This document shows, one piece after another, positions 1 through 5,048 of a DNA stretch of 5,048 nucleotides (the first letter of the stretch is position 1; every line of letters begins with the position of its first letter). This stretch comes from Oscillospiraceae bacterium. GTDB taxonomy: Bacteria; Bacillota; Clostridia; Oscillospirales; Ruminococcaceae. The position numbers and the translations under genes were made by a program. The notes under the pieces are model-generated. The model saw only the letters and a list, made by a program, of their open reading frames with translations, did no database searches and was not told the DNA's origin. Where the stretch lies: NCBI GenBank assembly GCA_017848155.1, contig JAGAKC010000124.1, positions 1-5,048 of the forward strand, in the 5' to 3' direction.

Positions 1-289
1 CCTCAAGAAGTCTGAATATCACCATACGCACAGCGTGAAGTACGAACATGACAGCAAGTACCTTTACAACGCTCATGATGTCAGCAGTCGTTGTGAAGAT
101 GTTGATTATCTCCATCAGCATAAAGGTATCGATAAATGCACCAATACCCATGAACACGCATAAACTGACTATGCTGGAAAGCGGCAGCCTATAATCATGA
201 CGGAAAGCGTATTTCACGATGTAGAGAACGTTGGAGATGAGCCGTGACATTCTGATCTTATCCTTTTTATTTTCGCTTTTTACACTCAT
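1..289 (-). CDS. ABC transporter half-molecule, N-terminal part only (runs off the left edge)
   Basis: This is the first 96 codons of a protein beginning MSVKSENKKDKIRMSRL; the rest lies outside the window. The start at 289 overlaps the stop of the upstream ABC gene as ATGA (286-289). It is preceded by a near-perfect SD, AGGAGGTGA (294-302), so translation is probably coupled. After a short basic cytosolic leader, hydrophobic stretches at about residues 38-60 and 74-92 look like the first membrane helices of an exporter-type permease domain. The stretch SNVLYIVKYAFR resembles SNVLYMLKILWR near the N-terminus of the upstream gene, which points to paralogy. I infer that it is the second half of a heterodimeric exporter at the cytoplasmic membrane. 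Its ATPase domain is not visible, so membership rests on context and this N-terminal likeness. Substrate unknown. Confidence 0.85.
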   Translation of the reverse strand, partial: MSVKSENKKDKIRMSRLISNVLYIVKYAFRHDYRLPLSSIVSLCVFMGIGAFIDTFMLMEIINIFTTTADIMSVVKVLAVMFVLHAVRMVIFRLLE

Positions 290-2088
290 GCCGTCACCTC
301 CTCTGCAAGGTAGTTCTGCGCCTGCAATCTCCACATCTCCGCATACTTTCCGTTAAGCTTCATAAGCTCGGAGTGGGTGCCCTGTTCAATGACGGTACCC
401 TGTTCAAACATATAGATACGGTCAGCGTCACGGGTAGCGGAAAGACGGTGGGAGATGAATATCACCGTTTCTCCGTCGGTTGCGGTCAGCATATTCCTGT
501 ACATGTTGTATTCCGCAATAGGGTCAAGTGCGGAGCTTGGCTCGTCAAGTATCACTATATCAGGCTTTCGGGCAAATACTCGTGCAATGGCTATCTTCTG
601 TGCCTCGCCGCCCGAAAGTCCCAAACCGTTCTCGTCAAATTCCTTTGTGACCATCGTGTCGATGCCCTTTTCAAGGCTGTCGAGCTTTTCTCCGAACTGT
701 GCCTTTCGCAGCGAATCCTCAACAAGCTTTCTTTCCTCGTCGTTCTTTGGCTTGCGCATCAGGACGTTATGAGAAAGGGGAAGTGCGAATACCTGAAGGT
801 CCTGGAAAACTGTACCGAAACGACGGTGCAATGACTTCGGCTCGTAGCTTGCGGTGTCCTTGCCGCTTATCCTGACAGCGCCCTCTGTAGGGGAATACAG
901 ACCCATTATCAGCTTCACAAGAGTCGTCTTGCCTGCGCCGTTGTGACCGACGATGGCTATCTTCTCGCCCTTGCGTATCGAGATATTCACATCGTGAAGG
1001 GTAGGCTTGCCTGCGCCCTCATAAGTAAAGCTCATGTCCTTTATCTCGATATCCGAAAGGTCCTTTGCCTTTATAAGCTCGTCTGCGCTCGTCTTTGGCT
1101 CGTAGGAAAGGAACTCACGCAGGTTCTTTACGAATGCGCTCTCCTTTGCAAGCGCCACGATAAGCTCCACTGCGTCAGAGGTGCGCCATGAAAGCGTCGA
1201 CAGCGCAGGTATCATCGCAACATATGCGGCGGTCTGTACCTCACCCTCGTTCAGCACGAATGCTATGTACAGATAGGGCAGGATAGTCGACAGGACGTTA
1301 TACAATATCCATTTCAGCGGCTCGATGACGCACAGCTTCCTGCGTATCTGCCTTGTGCGCTCCTCCATTTCATCATAAGCCTTTTCGTGACGTGCAAGAA
1401 GCAGCCTGCCTATGCCGAAAAGACGCAATTCCGCCGCATATTTCTTTTCATAGAACACACGCTTTGCATAGCCGCCGATGCGCCCGTCACGGGTGTTCGA
1501 CATATCAAGGGAATAGTAAAGGTCGCCCTCTTTCTTGCCGAAAAGCATTGATATCGCAACCATCGGCACGATAAATATCAGCAGCCACGGGTCCACATCC
1601 GCAACTATTATGGTGGCAGCTGCCACCGATGCGATACCTGCGACAAGGTACGCAGAATAGTACAGGATATTGTTTCCTCTCCACTGACATTCGTTCAGCG
1701 CACGGGTGTACTTGTCGTAAAAGTCAGGGCGCTCAAACTCTGCGTACTCCATCGAGATGGACTTTTGTATTACACGCTTGTAGAAATCCTGATACATCTT
1801 CGGCAGGAACTGCTTTTCGCACAGCTGGTGTATAGCCGCCGTGATATGGATGCCTATATGTCCTATACACATTGCGCCGACAAAGGAAGCGAGCGCCGTA
1901 AATGGCGTTTTGTTTTCTATCGCAACATATATCCACTCTGTAAGGTACACCGAAAATATCGTCCAGAAAACGTTCTCGTTGAACTCCTTGATGAACGTAT
2001 ATATGACGTAGCCCTTGCTCCCCCGCCACAATATTTTCAGCATATACAGCACATTGGACAGAGAAGATGGTCTTTTATCTTTTTTCAT
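286..2088 (-). CDS. ABC transporter, fused permease and ATP-binding half-exporter (600 aa)
   Basis: This is a complete half-transporter of usual length (about 600 aa). The N-terminal half carries about six membrane segments (roughly residues 41-57, 65-89, 141-162, 168-184, 257-279, 285-301). The C-terminal ATPase domain starts near residue 345. Its motifs are in order and intact: Walker A GHNGAGKTT (381-389), Q-loop Q429 in VFQD, signature LSGGEAQ (491-497), Walker B IVILDEP (511-517, catalytic E516), D-loop SALD (519-522) and switch H547. It should therefore hydrolyse ATP to drive export across the cytoplasmic membrane. The start at 2088 is supported by SD AGGAGGGA (2092-2099). The gene lies first in a two-gene unit with the partial ABC gene (ATGA overlap), fitting a heterodimer. 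All residues are canonical here, so any degenerate ATP site would have to come from the partner. Substrate cannot be read; drugs, peptides or lipids are all possible. Confidence 0.95.
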   Translation of the reverse strand: MKKDKRPSSLSNVLYMLKILWRGSKGYVIYTFIKEFNENVFWTIFSVYLTEWIYVAIENKTPFTALASFVGAMCIGHIGIHITAAIHQLCEKQFLPKMYQDFYKRVIQKSISMEYAEFERPDFYDKYTRALNECQWRGNNILYYSAYLVAGIASVAAATIIVADVDPWLLIFIVPMVAISMLFGKKEGDLYYSLDMSNTRDGRIGGYAKRVFYEKKYAAELRLFGIGRLLLARHEKAYDEMEERTRQIRRKLCVIEPLKWILYNVLSTILPYLYIAFVLNEGEVQTAAYVAMIPALSTLSWRTSDAVELIVALAKESAFVKNLREFLSYEPKTSADELIKAKDLSDIEIKDMSFTYEGAGKPTLHDVNISIRKGEKIAIVGHNGAGKTTLVKLIMGLYSPTEGAVRISGKDTASYEPKSLHRRFGTVFQDLQVFALPLSHNVLMRKPKNDEERKLVEDSLRKAQFGEKLDSLEKGIDTMVTKEFDENGLGLSGGEAQKIAIARVFARKPDIVILDEPSSALDPIAEYNMYRNMLTATDGETVIFISHRLSATRDADRIYMFEQGTVIEQGTHSELMKLNGKYAEMWRLQAQNYLAEEVTA

Positions 2089-2100
2089 GTTTCCCTCCTG

Positions 2101-2117
2101 TTGTTCTGTTTGTTCTG
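2101..2117 (-). repeat. Short tandem repeat in the ABC operon 5' leader
   Basis: On the minus strand the octamer CAGAACAA occurs twice, at 2110-2117 and 2101-2108, with a 9-nt period. It lies between the -10 box and the SD of the ABC gene. It is purine-rich and unstructured. It may be a transcript-leader element or simple low-complexity sequence; the sequence shows only the repetition. Confidence 0.35.
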
Positions 2118-2124
2118 TTTTTCT

Positions 2125-2153
2125 ATTCTAACACATTTTTGTAAATAAATCAA
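2125..2153 (-). promoter_or_regulatory. Sigma-A-type promoter of the ABC exporter operon
   Basis: On the minus strand, -35 TTGATT (2148-2153) and -10 TAGAAT (2125-2130) are separated by exactly 17 nt. A TGT triplet just before the -10 box gives an extended -10. Transcription would start near 2118, leaving a leader of about 30 nt before ATG 2088. No hairpin or leader ORF fits in that space, so the ABC pair can be expressed independently of the attenuated Nudix gene upstream. Confidence 0.7.
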
Positions 2154-2165
2154 GCGTTTTAAATA

Positions 2166-2183
2166 AGATGTTTTTAAACACCT
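2166..2183 (-). terminator. Weak candidate terminator after the Nudix gene
   Basis: On the minus strand AGGTGTT-TAAA-AACATCT forms a 7-bp stem (one G-U) with a 4-nt loop, about 30 nt past the Nudix stop and followed by TATTT. The stem is AT-rich and the T-run is interrupted, so termination would be inefficient. Read-through from the Nudix unit into the ABC genes is therefore possible. The G-U pair would be A-C on the other strand, so a role is more likely on minus transcripts. Confidence 0.3.
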
Positions 2184-2213
2184 GTGTGATCTCCCTTTTT
2201 TGAGGTACAGCCG

Positions 2214-2702
2214 TTATCTGTCGTCGTTTATGATGACGGTAAGCTCCTGCGGCATATCCTTAAGCAGCTTTTTTGCAATAGCAGGTCTTATGTCGTACTC
2301 GTCTATCCTGTCTATCGGCAGCCAGCACATCTTTTCCTTATCGCCGCCTGTTGTGATGCTTGTTTTGACATATTCCTTCCTGGTCTTTGGCTTCATGAGA
2401 TAATAAAGCTCCAGAGTGTGACAGCAAAGTCCCTCAAGTGCGCCGTCACCGTCAAAGAAATTCTGAACAAGACATATCGGTCTTTCGATCACGAACTCAT
2501 CTCCCGTTTCCTCGGCAACTTCACGGAGTATTGCGTCCTCGGCCTTTTCGCCTATATGTACTCCGCCGCCCACGGTGTAGTAGTATCCGCATTTTTCGCC
2601 GTACGAGAACAATGCATATCCGTCTGATACGATCATTGCCCCTACACGGTATCTGAACCAGTCCTTTCCAAGGCAGAAACAGCAGTCAAATTTCTTGTCC
2701 AT
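2214..2702 (-). CDS. Nudix hydrolase (162 aa)
   Basis: Nudix enzymes cleave nucleoside diphosphates linked to another moiety, using metal bound by the Nudix box. The box is complete at residues 46-68: G46, E52, R60, E61, E64, E65 and G67 fit Gx5Ex7REUxEExGU, except that the final hydrophobic position is D68. The start is placed at ATG 2702 (MDKKFDCC...) because AAAGGAG (2709-2715) sits 6 nt upstream. The frame stays open to ATG 2759, but those 19 extra codons (many Cys) run through an intrinsic terminator and are unlikely to be translated as part of this protein. The N-terminus has a C-C-F-C cluster (residues 7-10) with no obvious metal-site partner. It is a soluble single-domain protein; the substrate cannot be assigned. 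Expression appears to be controlled by the leader at 2721-2930. Confidence 0.92.
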   Translation of the reverse strand: MDKKFDCCFCLGKDWFRYRVGAMIVSDGYALFSYGEKCGYYYTVGGGVHIGEKAEDAILREVAEETGDEFVIERPICLVQNFFDGDGALEGLCCHTLELYYLMKPKTRKEYVKTSITTGGDKEKMCWLPIDRIDEYDIRPAIAKKLLKDMPQELTVIINDDR

Positions 2703-2720
2703 ATAAAGCTCCTTTCTTTC

Positions 2721-2762
2721 ACAAAAACAAAAAAGCGTGCACTTCATACAGAAATGCACGCT
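2721..2762 (-). terminator. Intrinsic terminator in the Nudix 5' leader (attenuator)
   Basis: On the minus strand AGCGTGCATTTC (2751-2762) pairs with GAAGTGCACGCT (2734-2745), giving 12 bp with one G-U and a 5-nt loop TGTAT (2746-2750). TTTTTGTTTTTG follows at once (2722-2733). Because of the G-U, the full stem forms only in minus-strand RNA. It ends a few nt before the SD of the Nudix gene and no conventional minus-strand gene lies upstream. It therefore appears to stop transcription in the leader rather than end a neighbouring operon. Confidence 0.85.
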
Positions 2763-2772
2763 GTGGACGCTT
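2763..2772 (-). repeat. Near-copy of the terminator 5' arm
   Basis: The minus-strand sequence AAGCGTCCAC lies directly upstream of the terminator. AGCGTCCA within it matches the terminator 5' arm AGCGTGCA at 7 of 8 positions and is separated from it by 1 nt. It can pair with GTGCACGCTT of the 3' arm at 9 of 10 positions, so it could act as a decoy or register-shifting arm. Confidence 0.4.
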
Positions 2773-2803
2773 ATGATAACGCATCAGAAAATAATGCGCA
2801 TAA
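2771..2803 (-). promoter_or_regulatory. Hairpin around the leader ORF stop codon
   Basis: On the minus strand TTATG-CGCAT (2794-2803) pairs with ATGCG (2780-2784) and CATAA (2771-2775), giving 10 bp with a 4-nt bulge TTAT and a 9-nt loop. The leader stop TGA (2784-2786) lies at the loop edge, so a ribosome finishing or stalling on the leader would melt this hairpin. The freed AUGCGC or AUGCGU could pair with GUGCAU in the terminator 5' arm (6 bp with G-U pairs), a possible antiterminator. The folding is by eye and the antiterminator pairing is weak. Confidence 0.4.
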
Positions 2804-2867
2804 CGGCAGACAAGTGTTCATTTCCGAATATGGATATAGATGTTGTGCGATGTGTAGTAGTAAACAT
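2784..2867 (-). CDS. Thr-rich leader peptide (27 aa) of the Nudix attenuator
   Basis: This small ORF encodes a peptide starting MFTTTHRTTSISIFGNEH and ending VMRIIF. Five of residues 3-9 are Thr (T3, T4, T5, T8, T9), followed by SISI, which recalls Thr/Ile-rich attenuator leaders such as E. coli thrL. It has the best translation signal in the area, AAAGGAGG (2876-2883), 8 nt before ATG 2867. The start is about 25 nt downstream of the predicted transcript start, and the intrinsic terminator begins 21 nt after the stop. The order promoter, SD, short ORF, terminator, gene is the layout of translation-coupled attenuation. The signal could be Thr-tRNA shortage or ribosome stalling by an inhibitor. 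The Nudix gene is not a Thr biosynthesis gene, so the inhibitor reading is at least as plausible. Both are inference. I do not recognise the peptide family. Confidence 0.65.
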   Translation of the reverse strand: MFTTTHRTTSISIFGNEHLSAVMRIIF

Positions 2868-2877
2868 ATCGTCTGCC
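2805..2877 (-). promoter_or_regulatory. Long-range helix covering the edge of the leader SD
   Basis: On the minus strand GGCAGACGA (2869-2877), which starts with the last two bases of the SD, can pair with TTGTCTGCC (2805-2813) inside the leader ORF. This gives 9 bp with one G-U. The loop is 55 nt. If formed, it would limit initiation on the leader ORF, and a translating ribosome would open it. The 7-bp core GGCAGAC/GTCTGCC is a perfect inverted repeat. Confidence 0.4.
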
Positions 2878-2898
2878 TCCTTTCAAAATAATGGATAC

Positions 2899-2927
2899 AG
2901 TATAACACCAAAATCATGATCTGTCAA
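2899..2927 (-). promoter_or_regulatory. Near-consensus promoter of the leader/Nudix unit
   Basis: On the minus strand, -35 TTGACA (2922-2927, consensus) and -10 TATACT (2899-2904) are separated by 17 nt, with an extended TGT before the -10 box. The expected transcript start is near 2892. A strong constitutive promoter followed by a terminator is typical of genes controlled by attenuation rather than by initiation. Confidence 0.85.
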
Positions 2928-2978
2928 GTGTTTCCTGAGAACTTTGTACATCAGGCGCTGAATAATACGGTGCGGCAC

Positions 2979-3007
2979 TTGATTTTCGACGGAAAATGGT
3001 TTATAAT
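2979..3007 (+). promoter_or_regulatory. Sigma-A-type promoter of the plus-strand operon
   Basis: The -35 box TTGATT (2979-2984) and -10 box TATAAT (3002-3007) are 17 nt apart. The transcript would start at about 3013-3015, on top of the most upstream ATG (3013). That makes ATG 3067 the better start for the first gene, with a leader of about 53 nt. The promoter diverges from the leader/Nudix promoter, with 51 nt between the two -35 boxes. Confidence 0.75.
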
Positions 3008-3066
3008 ATAAAATGGATCGATATCCGAAAAAACGGCGGCTTGACGTCAGGAAAACAGAGGCTGAC

Positions 3067-3639
3067 ATGTTTGATAATTACAAAAAAAGTCTGCTTCATT
3101 TTGAAACAGACGGGAAAAATATAATGCATGATTTTGTGTCATCACGGCTGAAAAAAGCGGCAGGGATGCGCAGGGTCATCCACGCCTGCTTTTATGTGCA
3201 GTGTGTTGCGGCGATAACAAGTATCATTGTGGGACTTGTTTTTGCGCCTGAGGTATTCGGTAAAGTATTTGCGACGATGGCAGGAATATCGGTGATACTG
3301 GTGGCATTCTTTGCACTGGGCGGACATTCGGGCGAAAAGACGGCTTCATATGTGCTGGATATGGTGTATGCTGTGACCAGCTTCTTTATGGGCGGAATTG
3401 CCATGTATTTCTGCGGCAGTCTGCTGCTGGTGGCGGCTGTTGCATCGCTTACGGAGTTTATCGTGGGATATTTCCGTGACTGGCTGCTTGGCTTTCCCAC
3501 GATGATGATAAAGCGTGAGCACTACACCTACACAGACCCCGTGGAAGCAGAGTCGCCCGAGGAGGAGCTTCCGCCTCCCGAGCCGCAGAAATCCGAGCTT
3601 CAGGAGGTCGCAGAGGCCTTTATGGATATACTTAAATGA
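3067..3639 (+). CDS. Hypothetical four-helix membrane protein (190 aa)
   Basis: I do not recognise a family. The protein begins MFDNYKKSLL and has a charged cytosolic N-terminal segment of about 36 residues. Four hydrophobic segments follow at about 38-60, 66-86, 95-112 and 115-134. Then come a basic patch near MMIKREH (146-152), an acidic Pro/Glu linker (157-173, with EEELPPPEP) and a short amphipathic tail ending AFMDILK. The start at 3067 is chosen over the in-frame ATG 3013 because AGAGG (3057-3061) precedes it at 5 nt, whereas 3013 coincides with the predicted transcript start and has no SD. The stop overlaps the start of the Gx-type transporter gene as ATGA, so the two are probably made together and may work together; that is inference. 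Confidence 0.85.
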   Translation: MFDNYKKSLLHFETDGKNIMHDFVSSRLKKAAGMRRVIHACFYVQCVAAITSIIVGLVFAPEVFGKVFATMAGISVILVAFFALGGHSGEKTASYVLDMVYAVTSFFMGGIAMYFCGSLLLVAAVASLTEFIVGYFRDWLLGFPTMMIKREHYTYTDPVEAESPEEELPPPEPQKSELQEVAEAFMDILK

Positions 3640-4181
3640 GCCGTGTAAACATCAGGATGACCGCATTGTGCGGACTATTTATCTGCTTTGCGGCGGCGCT
3701 TTCGGCGTTTGAAACGTGGCTTCCGCCGATATGTCCCATTCCGGGAGTCAGGGTGGGACTCGGAAATATCGTTACTCTTTTCGTGCTGTATCTCGGCGGA
3801 CGCTGGGGCGCAGGGCAGGCGCTGTGCATTTCGGTGCTGCGGTGCTTTCTGGCTGCGCTTATCACAGGCTCGCTCATGCATGCGGCATATGGTATAGCGG
3901 GCGGCGTCCTTGCCCTTGCGGCGATGCTGGTCGTGCGATGGCTGATGCCGAAGGAAAAAAGGGAGCGTTACCTTCCGATAACAGGCGCTTTCGGAGCGAT
4001 ATTTCATATAACAGGGCAGCTGATGGTGGCGGTGCTTTTTTACGGCACCTTTTCTGTGCTGGCATATTTTCCGATACTTCTTGCGTCCGCTGTCATCGGC
4101 GGAGCATTTACGGGAGCATGTACCATGCTGCTTTTGAAGAAAATGGATAAACGTATACTTGACGGGGTGAGAAAAATATGA
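3636..4181 (+). CDS. Gx transporter family / heptaprenyl diphosphate synthase component I-like protein (181 aa)
   Basis: This is a very hydrophobic small protein with about five to six membrane segments. The N-terminal part matches the family pattern: an early Glu after the first helix (E26), then PIPGVRVGLGNIVTLFVLYLGG from about residue 34, where PG-(V/I)-(R/K)-x-GL-x-N is the hallmark. Family members are often labelled heptaprenyl diphosphate synthase component I. They are thought to be ECF-type substrate-binding (S) components, which need a shared energising module encoded elsewhere. The ligand is not known from sequence. The start at 3636 shares ATGA with the previous stop; no strong SD is seen, so it probably relies on translational coupling. 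Length is normal for the family. The downstream gene overlaps in the same way. Confidence 0.85.
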   Translation: MSRVNIRMTALCGLFICFAAALSAFETWLPPICPIPGVRVGLGNIVTLFVLYLGGRWGAGQALCISVLRCFLAALITGSLMHAAYGIAGGVLALAAMLVVRWLMPKEKRERYLPITGAFGAIFHITGQLMVAVLFYGTFSVLAYFPILLASAVIGGAFTGACTMLLLKKMDKRILDGVRKI

Positions 4182-4663
4182 ACAGAGTTATAGTTGCAGG
4201 CTTTGACGGGAAAAACAATCCTGCACGTATCGTGACCGAGCGGATATCCTGCGGCTGCCGCAGAGTGCTACTTCCTGATGACAGGGAAAAGTCCGTGGAG
4301 CTTCTTCTGAAAGAGATAGACCGTCAGCAGACGAGCGTGGTGATACTTATCGGGCAGAAGCCGTGTATCCGTAACAAGATAGCGGTGGAGCCGTCTGCGA
4401 CCCTTTGCGGAGAAACGCTGCGCACATCGCTTGATGTGACGGTGTCTGCGCAGCTGATACGTGACAGCGGATATGCTGCGTATATCTCACGTGGCTGCGG
4501 CACATCGTATTGCAACCATATATATCATCATGCCCTGAAAAGCGGTGTAAACTGCATCTTCCTGCATGTGCCGACGATGGATAATATATCCGACATAAAT
4601 GCGCTGGTCGCTGCGGTAGAGGGCTATGTAAACGGTATAGCAGGTGTACCGGCGATGCTGTGA
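4178..4663 (+). CDS. Pyroglutamyl-peptidase I-like protein (C15 fold), short and possibly inactive
   Basis: The 161-aa product resembles peptidase family C15 (Pcp), which removes N-terminal pyroglutamate using a Cys-His-Glu triad. The region SRGCGTSYCNHIYHHAL (104-120) fits the Pcp segment around the nucleophile, with C112 as candidate Cys. FLHVP (128-132) fits the HVP motif, with H130 as candidate His. The start VIVAGFDGKNNPA resembles the Pcp N-terminus but is shorter, and the whole protein is about 50 residues below the usual 200-215. In the region matching Pcp ERVAIN the sequence reads NKIAVE (66-71), so the usual Glu position appears to be Asn, with a Glu five residues later. Activity is therefore uncertain. 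ATG 4178 overlaps the upstream stop (ATGA) and has GGGGTGA (4164-4170) as SD. Alignment was by eye. Confidence 0.75.
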   Translation: MNRVIVAGFDGKNNPARIVTERISCGCRRVLLPDDREKSVELLLKEIDRQQTSVVILIGQKPCIRNKIAVEPSATLCGETLRTSLDVTVSAQLIRDSGYAAYISRGCGTSYCNHIYHHALKSGVNCIFLHVPTMDNISDINALVAAVEGYVNGIAGVPAML

Positions 4664-4693
4664 TATGTACATTATTTTGCATGGAGGTAACAT

Positions 4694-5048
4694 ATGAAGC
4701 TGCTTCTTATTGACGGCAACAATATCCTTTTCCGCGCATTTTATGCGATACGCATGCTGACAAACAAAAAGGGTCAGCATACAAATGCGCTGACAGGCTT
4801 TATGAACACATATCTGCGCCTTATGAAGGAGGAGCAGCCTGACCTTATCGCAGCGGCATTCGACACGGGCACACCTACCTTCAGGCATAAGATGTATGAT
4901 GCGTACAAGGGCACACGCAGCAAGGCTCCCGACGAGCTGATATCGCAGATGCCGATAATAAGGGAGCTGCTTAAGGCGCTTGGAGTGCCGCTTATCGAGC
5001 TTGACGGCTACGAAGCGGACGACATAATCGGCACGCTGTCAAGGGCAG
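4694..5048 (+). CDS. polA: DNA polymerase I, N-terminal 5'-3' exonuclease (flap nuclease) domain, partial
   Basis: These are the first 118 codons of PolA; the gene continues past the right edge. PolA fills gaps and removes RNA primers during lagging-strand synthesis and repair. The visible part is the flap-nuclease domain with its metal-binding acidic residues: D7 in LLIDGNN, D57 in AAFD, the PTFRHKMYDAYKGTR stretch (61-75) and EADD (107-110) followed by IIGTL. The start is supported by GGAGGTAA (4683-4690) just before ATG 4694. It lies 30 nt after the Pcp-like gene with no terminator or clear promoter between, so it probably shares the upstream transcript. Whether the polymerase and proofreading domains are complete cannot be seen. 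Confidence 0.96.
   Translation, partial: MKLLLIDGNNILFRAFYAIRMLTNKKGQHTNALTGFMNTYLRLMKEEQPDLIAAAFDTGTPTFRHKMYDAYKGTRSKAPDELISQMPIIRELLKALGVPLIELDGYEADDIIGTLSRA

Noticed and set aside
373..2148. Several plus-strand open frames opposite the ABC gene (for example 373-834 and 1765-2148)
   Set aside because: They lie antisense to a clearly coding 600-aa ABC gene, have low-complexity or Cys/Arg-rich translations, and show no SD or family motif.
2737..2919. 60-codon plus-strand frame over the leader
   Set aside because: It is antisense to the promoter, leader ORF and terminator, and has no SD; it looks like a chance frame.
2703..2930. T-box or metabolite riboswitch in the Nudix leader
   Set aside because: I found no T-box signature (TGGNACCGCG-like) and no recognisable riboswitch core, and a well-initiated short ORF occupies most of the leader.
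2883..3068. 61-codon minus-strand frame across the divergent promoter region
   Set aside because: It spans both predicted promoters, has no convincing SD and resembles no protein family; the promoter and leader reading explains the region better.
3142..4065. Minus-strand and alternate-frame open frames over the plus-strand operon
   Set aside because: They shadow genes with clear membrane-protein composition and coupled starts; their translations are Arg/Pro/Cys-rich without motifs.
4324..4888. Minus-strand open frames opposite the Pcp-like gene and polA start
   Set aside because: They cross the well-supported polA start and the gene boundary, have no SD and encode His/Cys-rich sequences typical of antisense frames.
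1..5048. Mobile elements, CRISPR array, tRNA or rRNA genes
   Set aside because: No terminal inverted repeats with a transposase, no regularly spaced repeats, and no cloverleaf or rRNA-like sequence were seen on reading both strands.

Overview
The window looks like the chromosome of a low-to-moderate GC Gram-positive anaerobe of the Clostridia, most likely a Ruminococcus-type member of the Oscillospiraceae. This is inferred from protein style, strong AGGAGG-type Shine-Dalgarno (SD) sites, sigma-A-type promoters with 17-nt spacers, and the Gx/HepS-like transporter gene near polA. No species can be assigned from the sequence alone.

Left part, minus strand (1-2214). Two half-size ABC exporter genes overlap by an ATGA stop/start. 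The upstream gene (286-2088, 600 aa) is complete, with all ATPase motifs intact. The second (1-289) is only its first 96 codons. Their similar N-termini and coupled translation suggest a heterodimeric exporter. A good promoter (TTGATT-17-TAGAAT) lies just upstream.

Middle, minus strand (2214-2930). A Nudix hydrolase gene (2214-2702) is preceded by a compact regulatory leader that is the most interesting part of the window. It has a near-consensus promoter (TTGACA-17-TATACT), a 27-codon Thr-rich leader ORF with a strong SD (2784-2867), a hairpin around the leader stop codon, and a 12-bp intrinsic terminator (2721-2762) just before the Nudix SD. This is the layout of a leader-peptide transcription attenuator. 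A second helix can cover the edge of the leader ORF's own SD.

Right part, plus strand (2979-5048). A divergent promoter (TTGATT-17-TATAAT) drives a tightly packed operon: an unrecognised four-helix membrane protein (3067-3639), a Gx-family/heptaprenyl-diphosphate-synthase-component-I-like ECF S-component (3636-4181), a short and apparently degenerate pyroglutamyl-peptidase-like protein (4178-4663), and the start of DNA polymerase I (4694 to the window end). The first three genes are joined by two ATGA overlaps; polA follows after 30 nt with its own strong SD.

No tRNA, rRNA, CRISPR array or mobile element was seen. The only gap over 300 bases between conventional genes is 2703-3066, and it is filled by the leader system and the two divergent promoters.
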